Shown one piece after another: positions 1-7,628 of a DNA stretch of 64,000 nucleotides. Numbering within the stretch: the first letter of the stretch is position 1; each line of letters opens with the position of its first letter. The position numbers and the translations under genes were made by a program. Source of the DNA: Rubrimonas cliftonensis. GTDB lineage: Bacteria; Pseudomonadota; Alphaproteobacteria; Rhodobacterales; Rhodobacteraceae. Under the pieces are notes generated by a model. That model was not told the DNA's origin and searched no databases. It was given only the letters and a program-made list of their open reading frames with translations. The stretch is taken from assembly GCF_900107585.1 (NCBI RefSeq), contig NZ_FNQM01000004.1, forward strand, positions 62,001-126,000. Direction: 5' to 3'.

Positions 1-555
1 GGGCGGCTCTCGACCGCGCTGATCGAGGCCCACGCGGCGGCGCTGCCGCTCAGCGAGGTGCGGGTGTGGGGGCGGCGGCCCGAGGCGGTCTCGCGCGTGG
101 TGGAGTGGGCCCGCGCGCGGGGGTTCGACGCCGCGCCGGCGGCGCTGGAGGCGGGCGCGGGCTGGGCCGACGTGATCTCCTGCGCGACGCTGTCGCAGGC
201 GCCGCTGATCGAGGGCGCGTGGCTGCGGCCGGGCGCGCATCTCGATCTCGTCGGCGCGTTCCGGCCCACGATGCGGGAGACGGACGGCGCCGCGGTGGCG
301 CGCGCCTCGGTGTTCGTGGACACCATGGCCGGCGCGCGGGGCGAGGCGGGAGACCTGCTGCAGGCGGCGGCGGAGGGCGCCTTCGACTACGCCGACGTGC
401 GGGCGGACCTCGCGGCGCTGTGCTCGGGCGGGCATGGCGGGCGGGCCTCGGCCGACGAGATCACGCTCTTCAAGTCGGTCGGCGCGTCGCTGGAGGATTT
501 CGCCGCGGCGCGGCTGGCCGCCATGCGGCTGGCGGCGACGCGGCTGGCGGAGTGA
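1..555 (+). CDS. ornithine cyclodeaminase-family protein, C-terminal part
   Basis: The frame is open from the first base of the window, so the 5' end lies outside it; 184 residues remain. The visible part has the C-terminal half of the ornithine cyclodeaminase/mu-crystallin fold: the ADVISCATLSQAPLI strand-loop, the segment LRPGAHLDLVGAF that ends the Rossmann part, and the late EITLFKSVG motif. Family members are NAD(P)-dependent and act on ornithine, pyrroline-2-carboxylate or related imino acids; the exact substrate cannot be read from this fragment. The stop overlaps the GTG start of the next gene (GTGA), which suggests coupling. Family assignment is strong, substrate unknown. Confidence 0.85.
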   Translation, partial: GRLSTALIEAHAAALPLSEVRVWGRRPEAVSRVVEWARARGFDAAPAALEAGAGWADVISCATLSQAPLIEGAWLRPGAHLDLVGAFRPTMRETDGAAVARASVFVDTMAGARGEAGDLLQAAAEGAFDYADVRADLAALCSGGHGGRASADEITLFKSVGASLEDFAAARLAAMRLAATRLAE

Positions 556-983
556 GCGCTGCGGGGCGCATGGGGGGGCGCGCCGTCGCGCTGGCGGTCG
601 TGGCGCTGGCGGCGTGGCTGAGCCTGACGCCCAAGCCGCCGTCGCTGCCCGGCGCGCCGGCGGGGACGGACCTGCTGGTGCATCTCGTCATGCATGGCGG
701 CGCGGCGTTCTGCCTGCTGCGCGGCTGGGCGGGGGCGCTGCCGGCGGCGCTGGCGCTGGCCTTCGCGCTCGAGGGCGGGCAGGCGCTGGTTCCGGGGCGG
801 CACGTCTTTTCCGGCGATCTCGCGATGAACCTCTCAGGCGTCGCGCTGGGGGCGATCGCCTCCGGGATGCTTGATCGCGGGCTGTTCGACGGGCTGCTCG
901 CCCGGCGCCGGGCGCAGGCCGTAGGGGGCGACGAGCGCCCAGACATGGGGCGGGACCATGCGCTTCATCCGCCGGGGCGCTGA
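552..983 (+). CDS. VanZ-like small membrane protein
   Basis: A protein of 143 residues if the GTG overlapping the upstream stop is used; an ATG at 570 is the alternative. Four hydrophobic stretches are visible (about residues 10-25, 40-58, 60-75 and 88-105). The order of a hydrophobic helix with LLVHLVMHGGAAF, then LVPGRHVFSGDLAMNLSGVALG, matches the VanZ-like family pattern (a histidine-bearing helix followed by PGR..s.D..aN..G). The function of such stand-alone proteins is generally unknown. The tail after about residue 110 is not conserved-looking and runs 150 bp antisense into the convergent bciB gene. Confidence 0.6.
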   Translation: MSAAGRMGGRAVALAVVALAAWLSLTPKPPSLPGAPAGTDLLVHLVMHGGAAFCLLRGWAGALPAALALAFALEGGQALVPGRHVFSGDLAMNLSGVALGAIASGMLDRGLFDGLLARRRAQAVGGDERPDMGRDHALHPPGR

Positions 984-2219
984 GCGGCGCAGGTGCAGCA
1001 CGGTCTCGACGGCCTTCATCTCAAGCCGCGCGCGGGCGAACTCCAGGCCGCGGGGCCCGATGCGGGGCATGAGCCAGCCGACGAGGGGGCGCAGCCAGTT
1101 CGGCATGCCCCTGAGCGGCAGGCCCCCGGCGGCGCGCTCGGTGTTCTTCAGGAAGCCCTTCACGGCGCCGGCGCGGCGGCCCTTCGAGCCGCAGGGCGCG
1201 CTTTCGAACTCCGCGCCCAGCAGGTCGAGCATCGCCTGGCCGCGCGGGTTGCGGGCGATCACCCATTGCCGGCCCTCGCCGCCCATGTAGCCCACCGTGA
1301 CGTCCGCCAGCACGTTGGCGTAGTCGACGCAGGTGCGGCAGGTCAGCGGGAAGAAGTCGGCCGGCAGCTTCGAGATCGGCAGCTTCAGGAACGGGATCAG
1401 GCGGGTGCGGCCGTCGTCGTGGCGGATCTCCACGCGGTAGTCGGCGCGGAATTCGAGGTAGCTGATCGTCTCCGGCCGGTCGTCGAGCAGGTCGAGGAAG
1501 CGGTGGAACTTCTCGGTTGTGGTGTTGTCCGAACAGGGCGTGCCGATGACGTAGAGCTTCTCGAGGCCAAGCTCCGCCTCCAGCCGCCGCAGCGCGTGGG
1601 TCTGGCAGGGGATGGCGATGACGGCGAGACGGCGGAAGCCGCGGGCGAGCGCGGGCTCCAGCAGCGCCAGCGTCGGCGCATAGCCCATCCGCATGCCCCG
1701 CGCGCCGGCCATGGCGGCGGGGTCGGTGACGATGACGGGCAGCGGACGCCAGCGGTCCTCGGGGTGCGGCGCGACGGTCAGCACGGCGTCGACCTCGCCG
1801 GTCTCCAGCAGGCGCTCGGCGATGCGGGTGGTCAGGCCGGTCCATTGCGCGCCCTCGGCGGGCGGCGCGAGGCGGGCGCGGCGCATGGCCAGGAAGGGGC
1901 CGAAATGCATCTCGTCAGGCCGCGCGGGGTCTCGCGCCCGGCCGTGGACCTGGCGCTCCATCGCGGCGTAGTCGGGCGCGATGAACTGGCAGGCGCGGCC
2001 GCAGGCCTTCGGGTCGGCCATGCGCGACACCCCGCAATCGGTGCAGAGCCGGCGCGGCGCGGGGTCGTCGCGCAGCGGCGGCGCCCAGAGCGGCGGAATG
2101 GCTGCGGGGGGCGAACGGTCGAGCATGGGCCGAGACTGCGGGCGGCGGCCCGGCGCGTCGAGCGGGCCAAAGGTCGCTGGGGGGGGCGGGCTGGGCAGGG
2201 ATGCGCGGATTTCAGCCAT
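834..2219 (-). CDS. bciB: BciB-type divinyl chlorophyllide 8-vinyl reductase (FrhB family)
   Basis: 461 residues with the F420 hydrogenase/dehydrogenase beta-subunit N- and C-terminal domains. The N-terminal cysteine cluster LCTDCG...ACGRAC (C59, C62, C73, C77 from this start), the segments EGAQWTGL, GLEKLYVIGTPCSDN and CRTCVDYANVLADVTVGYMG follow the BciB/cyanobacterial Slr1923 pattern. BciB reduces the C8-vinyl group of (divinyl)chlorophyllide with ferredoxin, using Fe-S clusters and FAD, in (bacterio)chlorophyll synthesis. The related 7-hydroxymethyl chlorophyll a reductase belongs to the same family, so the role is inferred. An in-frame ATG at 2126 could be the true start (430 residues). 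No other pigment gene is in the window. Confidence 0.75.
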   Translation of the reverse strand: MAEIRASLPSPPPPATFGPLDAPGRRPQSRPMLDRSPPAAIPPLWAPPLRDDPAPRRLCTDCGVSRMADPKACGRACQFIAPDYAAMERQVHGRARDPARPDEMHFGPFLAMRRARLAPPAEGAQWTGLTTRIAERLLETGEVDAVLTVAPHPEDRWRPLPVIVTDPAAMAGARGMRMGYAPTLALLEPALARGFRRLAVIAIPCQTHALRRLEAELGLEKLYVIGTPCSDNTTTEKFHRFLDLLDDRPETISYLEFRADYRVEIRHDDGRTRLIPFLKLPISKLPADFFPLTCRTCVDYANVLADVTVGYMGGEGRQWVIARNPRGQAMLDLLGAEFESAPCGSKGRRAGAVKGFLKNTERAAGGLPLRGMPNWLRPLVGWLMPRIGPRGLEFARARLEMKAVETVLHLRRSAPRRMKRMVPPHVWALVAPYGLRPAPGEQPVEQPAIKHPGGDRPQRDA

Positions 2220-2247
2220 CCGCCCCGCGGCGCCTCTTGAGCGATGA

Positions 2248-2285
2248 GGGCCGCGCCCTCCCTGGGGGGAGGGAGGGCGCGGCCC
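2248..2285. other. perfect 15-bp inverted repeat in the bciB leader
   Basis: Arms 2248-2262 and 2271-2285 are perfectly complementary (GGGCCGCGCCCTCCC and its reverse complement) with an 8-base loop. It lies about 29 bp upstream of the bciB start, between bciB and the divergent TRAP gene. There is no T-run on either side, so a standard intrinsic terminator is unlikely; an mRNA leader structure is possible. The remaining 245 bp up to the TRAP gene hold no gene I can support. Confidence 0.55.
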
Positions 2286-2530
2286 GTGCTGGTCGCACGG
2301 GCCAAGGGTCGAGCGAGGCGCCTTCAGGCCACAGGCCGCCTTCCGCGCTAATCGCCGTCGGCGGGCATGGCCTCGGCCGATGCCAGCGCGGCGGCGCCGG
2401 CGGTGGCCGCGCGCCGCCGTCTCTGGGTCGCGCGCGGCGGCGGGCGACCCTCCCGGCCCGCCGCCCGATTGCCGGCCCTTCGCCGCCGTGGCAGGTTCCC
2501 GCGCAGGTCCACACCCCGGAGCCCCGCGCC

Positions 2531-3631
2531 ATGACAGCCGAGCCGCCCCTCCCGCCCCGCCGCCGTTTTCTCGCCGCCGCAGCCGCCGCGACGGCGGGCG
2601 CCGGCCTCGCCGCGCCGGCGCTGGCGCAGGCGACGGCGCGCGCCACGCTCGTCGGCGCCTTTCCGCGCGGCTTTCCCGGCGTCGGCGTGAACGCCGAGCG
2701 GCTGGCGCAGCGCATCACCGCGCTCTCCGACGGCCGGCTGGAGGTGAGCTATTTCGGCGGCGGCGAACTGGTGCCGCCTTTCGGCGTATTCGACGCGGTG
2801 GCCTCGGGCGCGGCGCAGTTCGGCCACACCGCGCCCTATTACGCGGTGGGGCAGGTGCGCTCATCGATGTACTTCACCGCCTTCCCCTACGGACTGACGG
2901 CGCTGGAGCTGGCGGGCTGGATCCGCTTCGGCGGCGGGCAGGCGCTGTGGGACGAGGCCTATGCGCCCTATGGCGTGAAGCCGTTCTACGCCGGCAACTC
3001 CGGCGCGCAGGCGGGCGGCTGGTTCCGCAACCCGATCAGTTCGCTCGACGACCTGCAGGGTCTCAAGATGCGCATCGGCGGCCTCGGCGGCGAGGTGATG
3101 CAGAAGCTCGGCGTGACGACGGTGCTGACGCCGCCGGCGGAGATCTTCCCCGCGCTGCAGTCGGGCGTGGTCGACGCGGCGGAGTTCGTCGGCCCCTGGA
3201 ACGACATCGCCTTCGGCCTGCACCAGATCGCGCCCTACTACTACATGCCGGCCTTCCACGAGCCGGGCGCGGGTCTTGAGTGCATCGTCAACATGGCGTT
3301 CTTCGACGGCCTGTCGCCACATCTGCGCGGCGTGGTCGAGACGGCCGCGGCGGCGACGGCGGAGGAGACGCACGCCGATTTCCACTATCACAACGCGCGT
3401 GTCTTCAAGCAGCTCGTGGCGCTGGGGGTGAAGCCGTCGGCCTTTCCCGAGGACGTGGTCGCCGCGCTGGGCGCGGCCTCGCGCGAGGTGATCGAGGCCT
3501 ATCCCGGCGACGACGCGCTCGCGCAGAGGGTCCACGCCTCCTACTTCGAGTTCGTGCGCGAGTGCGCGGCCTATGGCGGGGCGATGGAGGCGCGGGTCTA
3601 TGGCGACCGCGCCCGGGTCTGGAGCGCGTGA
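2531..3631 (+). CDS. TRAP transporter solute-binding protein, DctP/TakP family, Tat signal
   Basis: 366 residues from the ATG at 2531; the open frame upstream has no coding character. The N-terminus has a twin-arginine type leader, RRRFLAAAAA, followed by an Ala-rich core and ALAQA cleavage region, so export to the periplasm by Tat is likely. The body has the DctP pattern: NPISSLDDLQGLKMRIGG, then PPAEIFPALQSGVVDAAEFVGP, which is the ligand-binding arginine and helix region of TRAP receptors, resembling TakP-type receptors for 2-oxoacids. No DctQ/DctM membrane subunits are adjacent, so it is an orphan receptor here or pairs with a transporter elsewhere. Confidence 0.85.
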   Translation: MTAEPPLPPRRRFLAAAAAATAGAGLAAPALAQATARATLVGAFPRGFPGVGVNAERLAQRITALSDGRLEVSYFGGGELVPPFGVFDAVASGAAQFGHTAPYYAVGQVRSSMYFTAFPYGLTALELAGWIRFGGGQALWDEAYAPYGVKPFYAGNSGAQAGGWFRNPISSLDDLQGLKMRIGGLGGEVMQKLGVTTVLTPPAEIFPALQSGVVDAAEFVGPWNDIAFGLHQIAPYYYMPAFHEPGAGLECIVNMAFFDGLSPHLRGVVETAAAATAEETHADFHYHNARVFKQLVALGVKPSAFPEDVVAALGAASREVIEAYPGDDALAQRVHASYFEFVRECAAYGGAMEARVYGDRARVWSA

Positions 3632-3674
3632 GGGCGCGGCGCGGCGTCGCGCCGCCCGTCCGGAGCCGCCCGGC

Positions 3675-4166
3675 GTGAGCGGGGCGGGGCGGATGGCGGC
3701 GGCGGCGCTGGCGATCGTCGTCGCGGACCGCGCCAGCAAGCTCTGGGTGGTCGAGGGGCTGGACCTCGCGCGGGTCGGCCGGATCGAGGTGGTCGAAGGG
3801 TTCTTCTCGCTGCGCATGGCGTGGAACCGCGGCGTCAACTTCGGCCTGTTCGCCGATGACGCCGAGGAGCTGCGCTGGGCGCTGATCGCGCTGGCGGCGG
3901 CGATCAGCGTCGCCGTGGGCGTGTGGGCGATGCGCCGGGGCGACCGGCTTTCGCAGTTCGGGGCGGGGGTGCTGATCGGCGGCGCGCTCGGCAACGCCTG
4001 GGACCGGGCGACCTATGGCGCGGTGGCCGACTTCCTGAACGTGACGTGCTGCGGCTTGGTCAACCCTTACGCCTTCAACGTGGCCGACGTCGCGATCTTC
4101 GCGGGCGCGGCCGCGCTGGCGCTGGCGCCGTCGGGCGGCGGGCGCGCCGGCGACGCCGCGGGGTGA
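3675..4166 (+). CDS. lspA: signal peptidase II (prolipoprotein signal peptidase)
   Basis: 163 residues from a GTG at 3675 (ATG at 3693 possible). Inner-membrane aspartyl protease that cleaves the signal peptide of diacylglyceryl-modified prolipoproteins. Conserved blocks are present in order: ADRASKLWV in the first helix, MAWNRGVNFGLF, GGALGNAWDR followed by AVADF with the first catalytic Asp, and FNVADVAI with the second. Four hydrophobic segments fit the family topology and the size is normal. It sits directly before a lipoprotein gene whose product would be one of its substrates. Confidence 0.93.
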   Translation: MSGAGRMAAAALAIVVADRASKLWVVEGLDLARVGRIEVVEGFFSLRMAWNRGVNFGLFADDAEELRWALIALAAAISVAVGVWAMRRGDRLSQFGAGVLIGGALGNAWDRATYGAVADFLNVTCCGLVNPYAFNVADVAIFAGAAALALAPSGGGRAGDAAG

Positions 4167-4171
4167 GCGCG

Positions 4172-4200
4172 TTGCGCCGCGCCGCGCGCGCGCCTAGAAG
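4172..4200 (+). promoter_or_regulatory. candidate sigma-70 promoter of the DUF3035 gene
   Basis: TTGCGC at 4172 and TAGAAG at 4195 are separated by 17 bp, 26 bp upstream of the ATG at 4226. The same TTGC-17-TAGA layout recurs before argG, which supports it. Confidence 0.4.
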
Positions 4201-4225
4201 CGGAGCGTTGCAAGGGAGGATCGCC

Positions 4226-4783
4226 ATGGCGATGCGCGCGCACACACACATGACGGCCCGCGGCGCTTTCCTGAAGCCTGCGCTGGCGGCGGCTCTGGCG
4301 CTCGCCGTGGCCGGCTGCTCCTCGGGCAGCCGCGAGTCGCTCGGCCTCAGCGCGCCGCCGCCCGACCCGTTCCTGACCGTCAAGCGCGCGCCGCTGGAGC
4401 TGCCGGCCGACATGCAGGCGCTGCCGCAGCCGCGGCCCGGCGCGCCGAGCCCGCGCGACCCTGACGCGCGGGCGCTGGCGCAGCAGGCGCTTGCGGCGTC
4501 GGCGCCGCGGGCGACGGGGCCGGCCGGCGCAGCCGCGGGCGGGGCGGGCGAGCGCGCGCTCGTCGCCGCGGCCGCCGCCGGCGAGAACGACGCGCAGGTG
4601 CGCGAGACCATCGTCGCCGAGGCGCGGCCGGCTGAACGCCGATACGGCCTCGACAGCTTCTTCGGCGTCGAGATCGAGCAGGACCCCGAGGCCGCCGCCG
4701 AGCGGCTCGACCCCATCGCCGAGAGCGACAGGCTTCGGGAACTGGGCGCCCCCGCCCCGACGCCGCCGGCGCCGACGGAGTGA
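4226..4783 (+). CDS. DUF3035 lipoprotein (BamF-like)
   Basis: 185 residues. The start is set by a strong ribosome site AAGGGAGGA just upstream. A signal peptide ends in the lipobox VAGC, so it should be lipidated. The sequence after the Cys includes GLSAPPPDPFLTVKRAPLELP, which is typical of DUF3035 proteins, then a Pro/Ala-rich low-complexity middle and a conserved C-terminal patch around YGLDSFFGVEIEQ. DUF3035 (BamF) has been reported as an extra outer-membrane component of the BAM complex in some alphaproteobacteria; that role is taken from the family. It lies between lspA and two M16 peptidases, an order I associate with Rhodobacterales. Confidence 0.75.
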   Translation: MAMRAHTHMTARGAFLKPALAAALALAVAGCSSGSRESLGLSAPPPDPFLTVKRAPLELPADMQALPQPRPGAPSPRDPDARALAQQALAASAPRATGPAGAAAGGAGERALVAAAAAGENDAQVRETIVAEARPAERRYGLDSFFGVEIEQDPEAAAERLDPIAESDRLRELGAPAPTPPAPTE

Positions 4784-4854
4784 TGGAGGCCCCGCTTGCG
4801 CCGCCTCGCGCGCGGTCTATGTCAATCGACGACGCCGATCGGAGGAATGATCGC

Positions 4855-6207
4855 ATGATGGGACTTGGAGCACGGGCCGTCTGCGCCGTCGCGGCGGTCA
4901 CGATGGCTGGAGCGGCCCTCGCCGCGCCGAAGGTGACGAGCTTCACTCTCGACAACGGCATGGAGGCGGTCGTCATCGAGGACAATCGCGCCCCGGTCGT
5001 GACCCACATGGTCTGGTACCGCGTCGGCGCCGCGGACGAGCCGCGGGGGACCAGCGGCATCGCGCATTTCCTCGAACACCTGATGTTCAAGGGCACCGAG
5101 GTGATCCCCGAGGGCGCCTTCTCCAAGCTGGTCGCCGAGAACGGCGGTCAGGACAACGCCTTCACCTCACGCGACTACACCGCCTATTTCCAGCGCATCG
5201 CCGCCGACCGGCTGGAGACGGTGATGCGCATGGAGGCCGACCGGATGCGCAACCTCGTGCTCGGCGAGAACGCCGTCGAGACCGAGCGCGACGTCATCCT
5301 CGAGGAGCGCAGCCAGCGCACCGACAACAACCCCGGCGCCCTGTTCGGCGAGCAGATGTCCGCCGCGCTCTACATGCACCATCCCTACCGCATTCCGGTG
5401 ATCGGCTGGCGGACCGAGATGGAGCAGCTTTCGCGCCAGGACGCGCTCGACTTCTACGCGCGCTACTATGCGCCGGACAACGCGATCCTCGTCGTGGCCG
5501 GCGATGTGGAGCCGGGGGAGGTGCGCCGGCTCGCGGAGACCTATTACGGCGTTCACGAGCCGTCGGGGCGCCCGCCCGAGGCGCGGCCGCAGGAGCCGCC
5601 GCAGCTTGCGCCGCGCCGCCTCCAGATGCGCGACGCGCGGGTGCGCCAGCCCTATGTGCTGCGCCAGTATCTCACGCCCACGCGAGTCTCCGGCGCGGCG
5701 GAGGACGCCGCGGCGCTGACCGTTCTGGCCGAGGTGCTGGGCGGCGGCGGCGTGACCTCGCGGCTGGCGCGGACGCTGGAGGTCGAGGAGGGCGTCGCGA
5801 TCAGCACCGGCGCCTACTATTCGGCGTCCTCCCGCGACGACGCGGAGTTCGGGCTCTACGCCGTGCCGGCTGAGGGCGTTGACCTGTCGGCCGTGGAGGC
5901 GGGCGTTGACCGCGTGCTGGCGCGGCTGGCGACCGAGGGGCCGACCGCGGAGGAGCTGGAGCGCGCGCGCGTCGGCGTCTCGGCCGCGGAGATCTACGCC
6001 CAGGACAGCGGCGCCGGCCTCGCACGCCGCTACGGCGCGGCTCTCTCCGTGGGGCTGACGCTGGAGGAGATCGAGGCATGGCCGGACCTGCTCCGCGCCG
6101 TGGAGCGGGAGGACGTGATCCGCGCGGCGGCGATGCTGCGGCCCGAGGCGTCCGTCACCGGCTGGCTGATGGGAACCGAGACCGCGACCGCGGGCACCGA
6201 AGGATGA
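4855..6207 (+). CDS. M16 family zinc metallopeptidase, catalytic partner
   Basis: 450 residues from ATG 4855, which has GGAGGAA eight bases upstream and starts a good signal peptide; the longer frame from 4780 does not. Catalytic inverted zinc motif HFLEH is followed by MFKGTE, and further on ENAVETERDVILEE supplies the distal glutamate. The second M16 domain (inactive half) follows from about residue 200. This is a periplasmic or exported peptidase of the PqqL/processing-peptidase type. Its stop overlaps the start of the next M16 gene (ATGA), and that gene lacks the zinc motif, so the two probably form a heterodimer. Confidence 0.9.
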   Translation: MMGLGARAVCAVAAVTMAGAALAAPKVTSFTLDNGMEAVVIEDNRAPVVTHMVWYRVGAADEPRGTSGIAHFLEHLMFKGTEVIPEGAFSKLVAENGGQDNAFTSRDYTAYFQRIAADRLETVMRMEADRMRNLVLGENAVETERDVILEERSQRTDNNPGALFGEQMSAALYMHHPYRIPVIGWRTEMEQLSRQDALDFYARYYAPDNAILVVAGDVEPGEVRRLAETYYGVHEPSGRPPEARPQEPPQLAPRRLQMRDARVRQPYVLRQYLTPTRVSGAAEDAAALTVLAEVLGGGGVTSRLARTLEVEEGVAISTGAYYSASSRDDAEFGLYAVPAEGVDLSAVEAGVDRVLARLATEGPTAEELERARVGVSAAEIYAQDSGAGLARRYGAALSVGLTLEEIEAWPDLLRAVEREDVIRAAAMLRPEASVTGWLMGTETATAGTEG

Positions 6208-7553
6208 TCGGCGTGAGCAGGACCGCAGGATTTCTGACCGGGCTTCTCGCCCCGGCGCTGCTGGCGGGCGCGGCCTGGGCGGCGGCGTCGATCCAGACGC
6301 TGACCTCGCCGGGCGGCAAGGACTACTGGCTCGTCGAGGAGGCCTCGATCCCCATGGTCGCCATGGAGATCAGCTTCGTCGGCGGCGCCTCGACCGAGCC
6401 CGACGGCAAGCTCGGCGCGTCGAACTTCCTCGCCGCGATGCTGGACGAGGGCGCGGGCGACATGGAGTCGCTGGCGTTCTCGACGCGGGCCGAACTGCTC
6501 GCGGCGAACTTCTCCTTCAGCGCCGGGCAGGATGCTTTCTCCGTCTCGGCGCGGATGCTGAGCGAGAACCTCGACGAGAGCGCCGTGCTGCTGCGCACCG
6601 CGATCGCCGAGCCGCGCTTCGACGAGGAGCCCATGCGCCGGGTGCGCGGGCAGATCGTCTCGTCCCTGCGCTCCGCCGAGACCGACCCCAATGCGCTGGC
6701 GAGCCGCGCCTGGTTCGGCGCGGCCTTCCCCGACCACCCCTACGGCCGGCCCGGCGACGGGACGATCGAGACCGTCTCCGCGCTCGACGCCGACGACCTG
6801 CGCGCCGCCCACCGGAGGCTGCTGACGCGTGAGGGCGCCGTGATCGGGATCGTCGGCGACGTCACGCCCGAGAAGGCCGGCGAGATGGTCGACATGCTGC
6901 TCGCCGGGCTGCCCGAGGCGGCGCCGGAGCGCCCCGCCATGGTCGAGCCCGACCCGGCCGGCGCCGTGAGCGTGGTGGATTTCGACGCGCCGCAGACGAC
7001 GGTGATGTTCGGTCATGCCGGGCCGCTGCGCGACGACCCCGACTTCATCCCCGCCTATGTGATGAACTACATCCTGGGCGGGGGCGGGTTCAGCTCGCGC
7101 CTGACCGTGGAGGTTCGCGAGAAGCGCGGGCTGGCCTATTCCACCTACTCCTACATCGCCTCGCTCGACCGCGCCGGGCTGATCCTCGGCGGCGTCGGCA
7201 CGGCGAACGCGCGCGCGGCTGAGTCGCTCGACGTGATCCGCGCGGAATGGCGGCGGATGGCGGAGGAGGGCGTGACGGCCGAGGAACTCGACAAGGCCAG
7301 GCGCTACCTGACCGGGGCCTACCCGCTGCGCTTCGACAGCAACGGCAAGATCGCGGGCATCCTCGTGGCGATGCAGCGCGACGGGCTGCCGGCGGACTAT
7401 GTGACCACGCGCAACGCGCTGGTCGAGGCCGTGACGCCGGAGGACGTCTCCCGCGTGGCGCGGAAATGGCTCGACGCCGACGCGCTCCGCGTGGTCGCCG
7501 TGGGCCGACCCGAAGGGCTCGGCGAAGCGGTCGAGCCGGCGGCGATCCAGTAG
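6204..7553 (+). CDS. M16 family peptidase-like subunit, zinc motif absent
   Basis: 449 residues with a signal peptide (hydrophobic core about residues 8-25, AWAAA cleavage region). It has the M16 fold including the C-terminal domain block GGGGFSSRLTVEVREKRGLAYS, but the position of HxxEH reads NFLAAMLDEG, so the zinc ligands are missing. This is the usual arrangement of a non-catalytic partner that shapes the chamber and binds substrate. It is coupled by a 4-base overlap to the catalytic gene upstream. Nothing suggests decay; the loss is typical of the paired family. Confidence 0.88.
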   Translation: MIGVSRTAGFLTGLLAPALLAGAAWAAASIQTLTSPGGKDYWLVEEASIPMVAMEISFVGGASTEPDGKLGASNFLAAMLDEGAGDMESLAFSTRAELLAANFSFSAGQDAFSVSARMLSENLDESAVLLRTAIAEPRFDEEPMRRVRGQIVSSLRSAETDPNALASRAWFGAAFPDHPYGRPGDGTIETVSALDADDLRAAHRRLLTREGAVIGIVGDVTPEKAGEMVDMLLAGLPEAAPERPAMVEPDPAGAVSVVDFDAPQTTVMFGHAGPLRDDPDFIPAYVMNYILGGGGFSSRLTVEVREKRGLAYSTYSYIASLDRAGLILGGVGTANARAAESLDVIRAEWRRMAEEGVTAEELDKARRYLTGAYPLRFDSNGKIAGILVAMQRDGLPADYVTTRNALVEAVTPEDVSRVARKWLDADALRVVAVGRPEGLGEAVEPAAIQ

Positions 7554-7628
7554 GACGGACCGCCTTCGGCGGCTTTCGCCGGGGAAGCCTCTGCCGCAGG
7601 CCAGCCGCAGCGGCCCGCGGAGATCGCG

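Noticed and set aside
2201-2530. Extension of the TRAP receptor gene upstream of its Tat leader
   Set aside because: Not protein-like and would place the twin-arginine signal internally.
2348-2530. Possible minus-strand gene remnant ahead of bciB, ending with an AlaSerAlaGlu-rich tail
   Set aside because: No start, no recognisable domain, and strong GC bias produce such frames readily.
6204-7553. Second M16 gene as a pseudogene because HxxEH is missing
   Set aside because: Frame and length are intact, and loss of the zinc motif in one partner is normal for paired M16 proteins.
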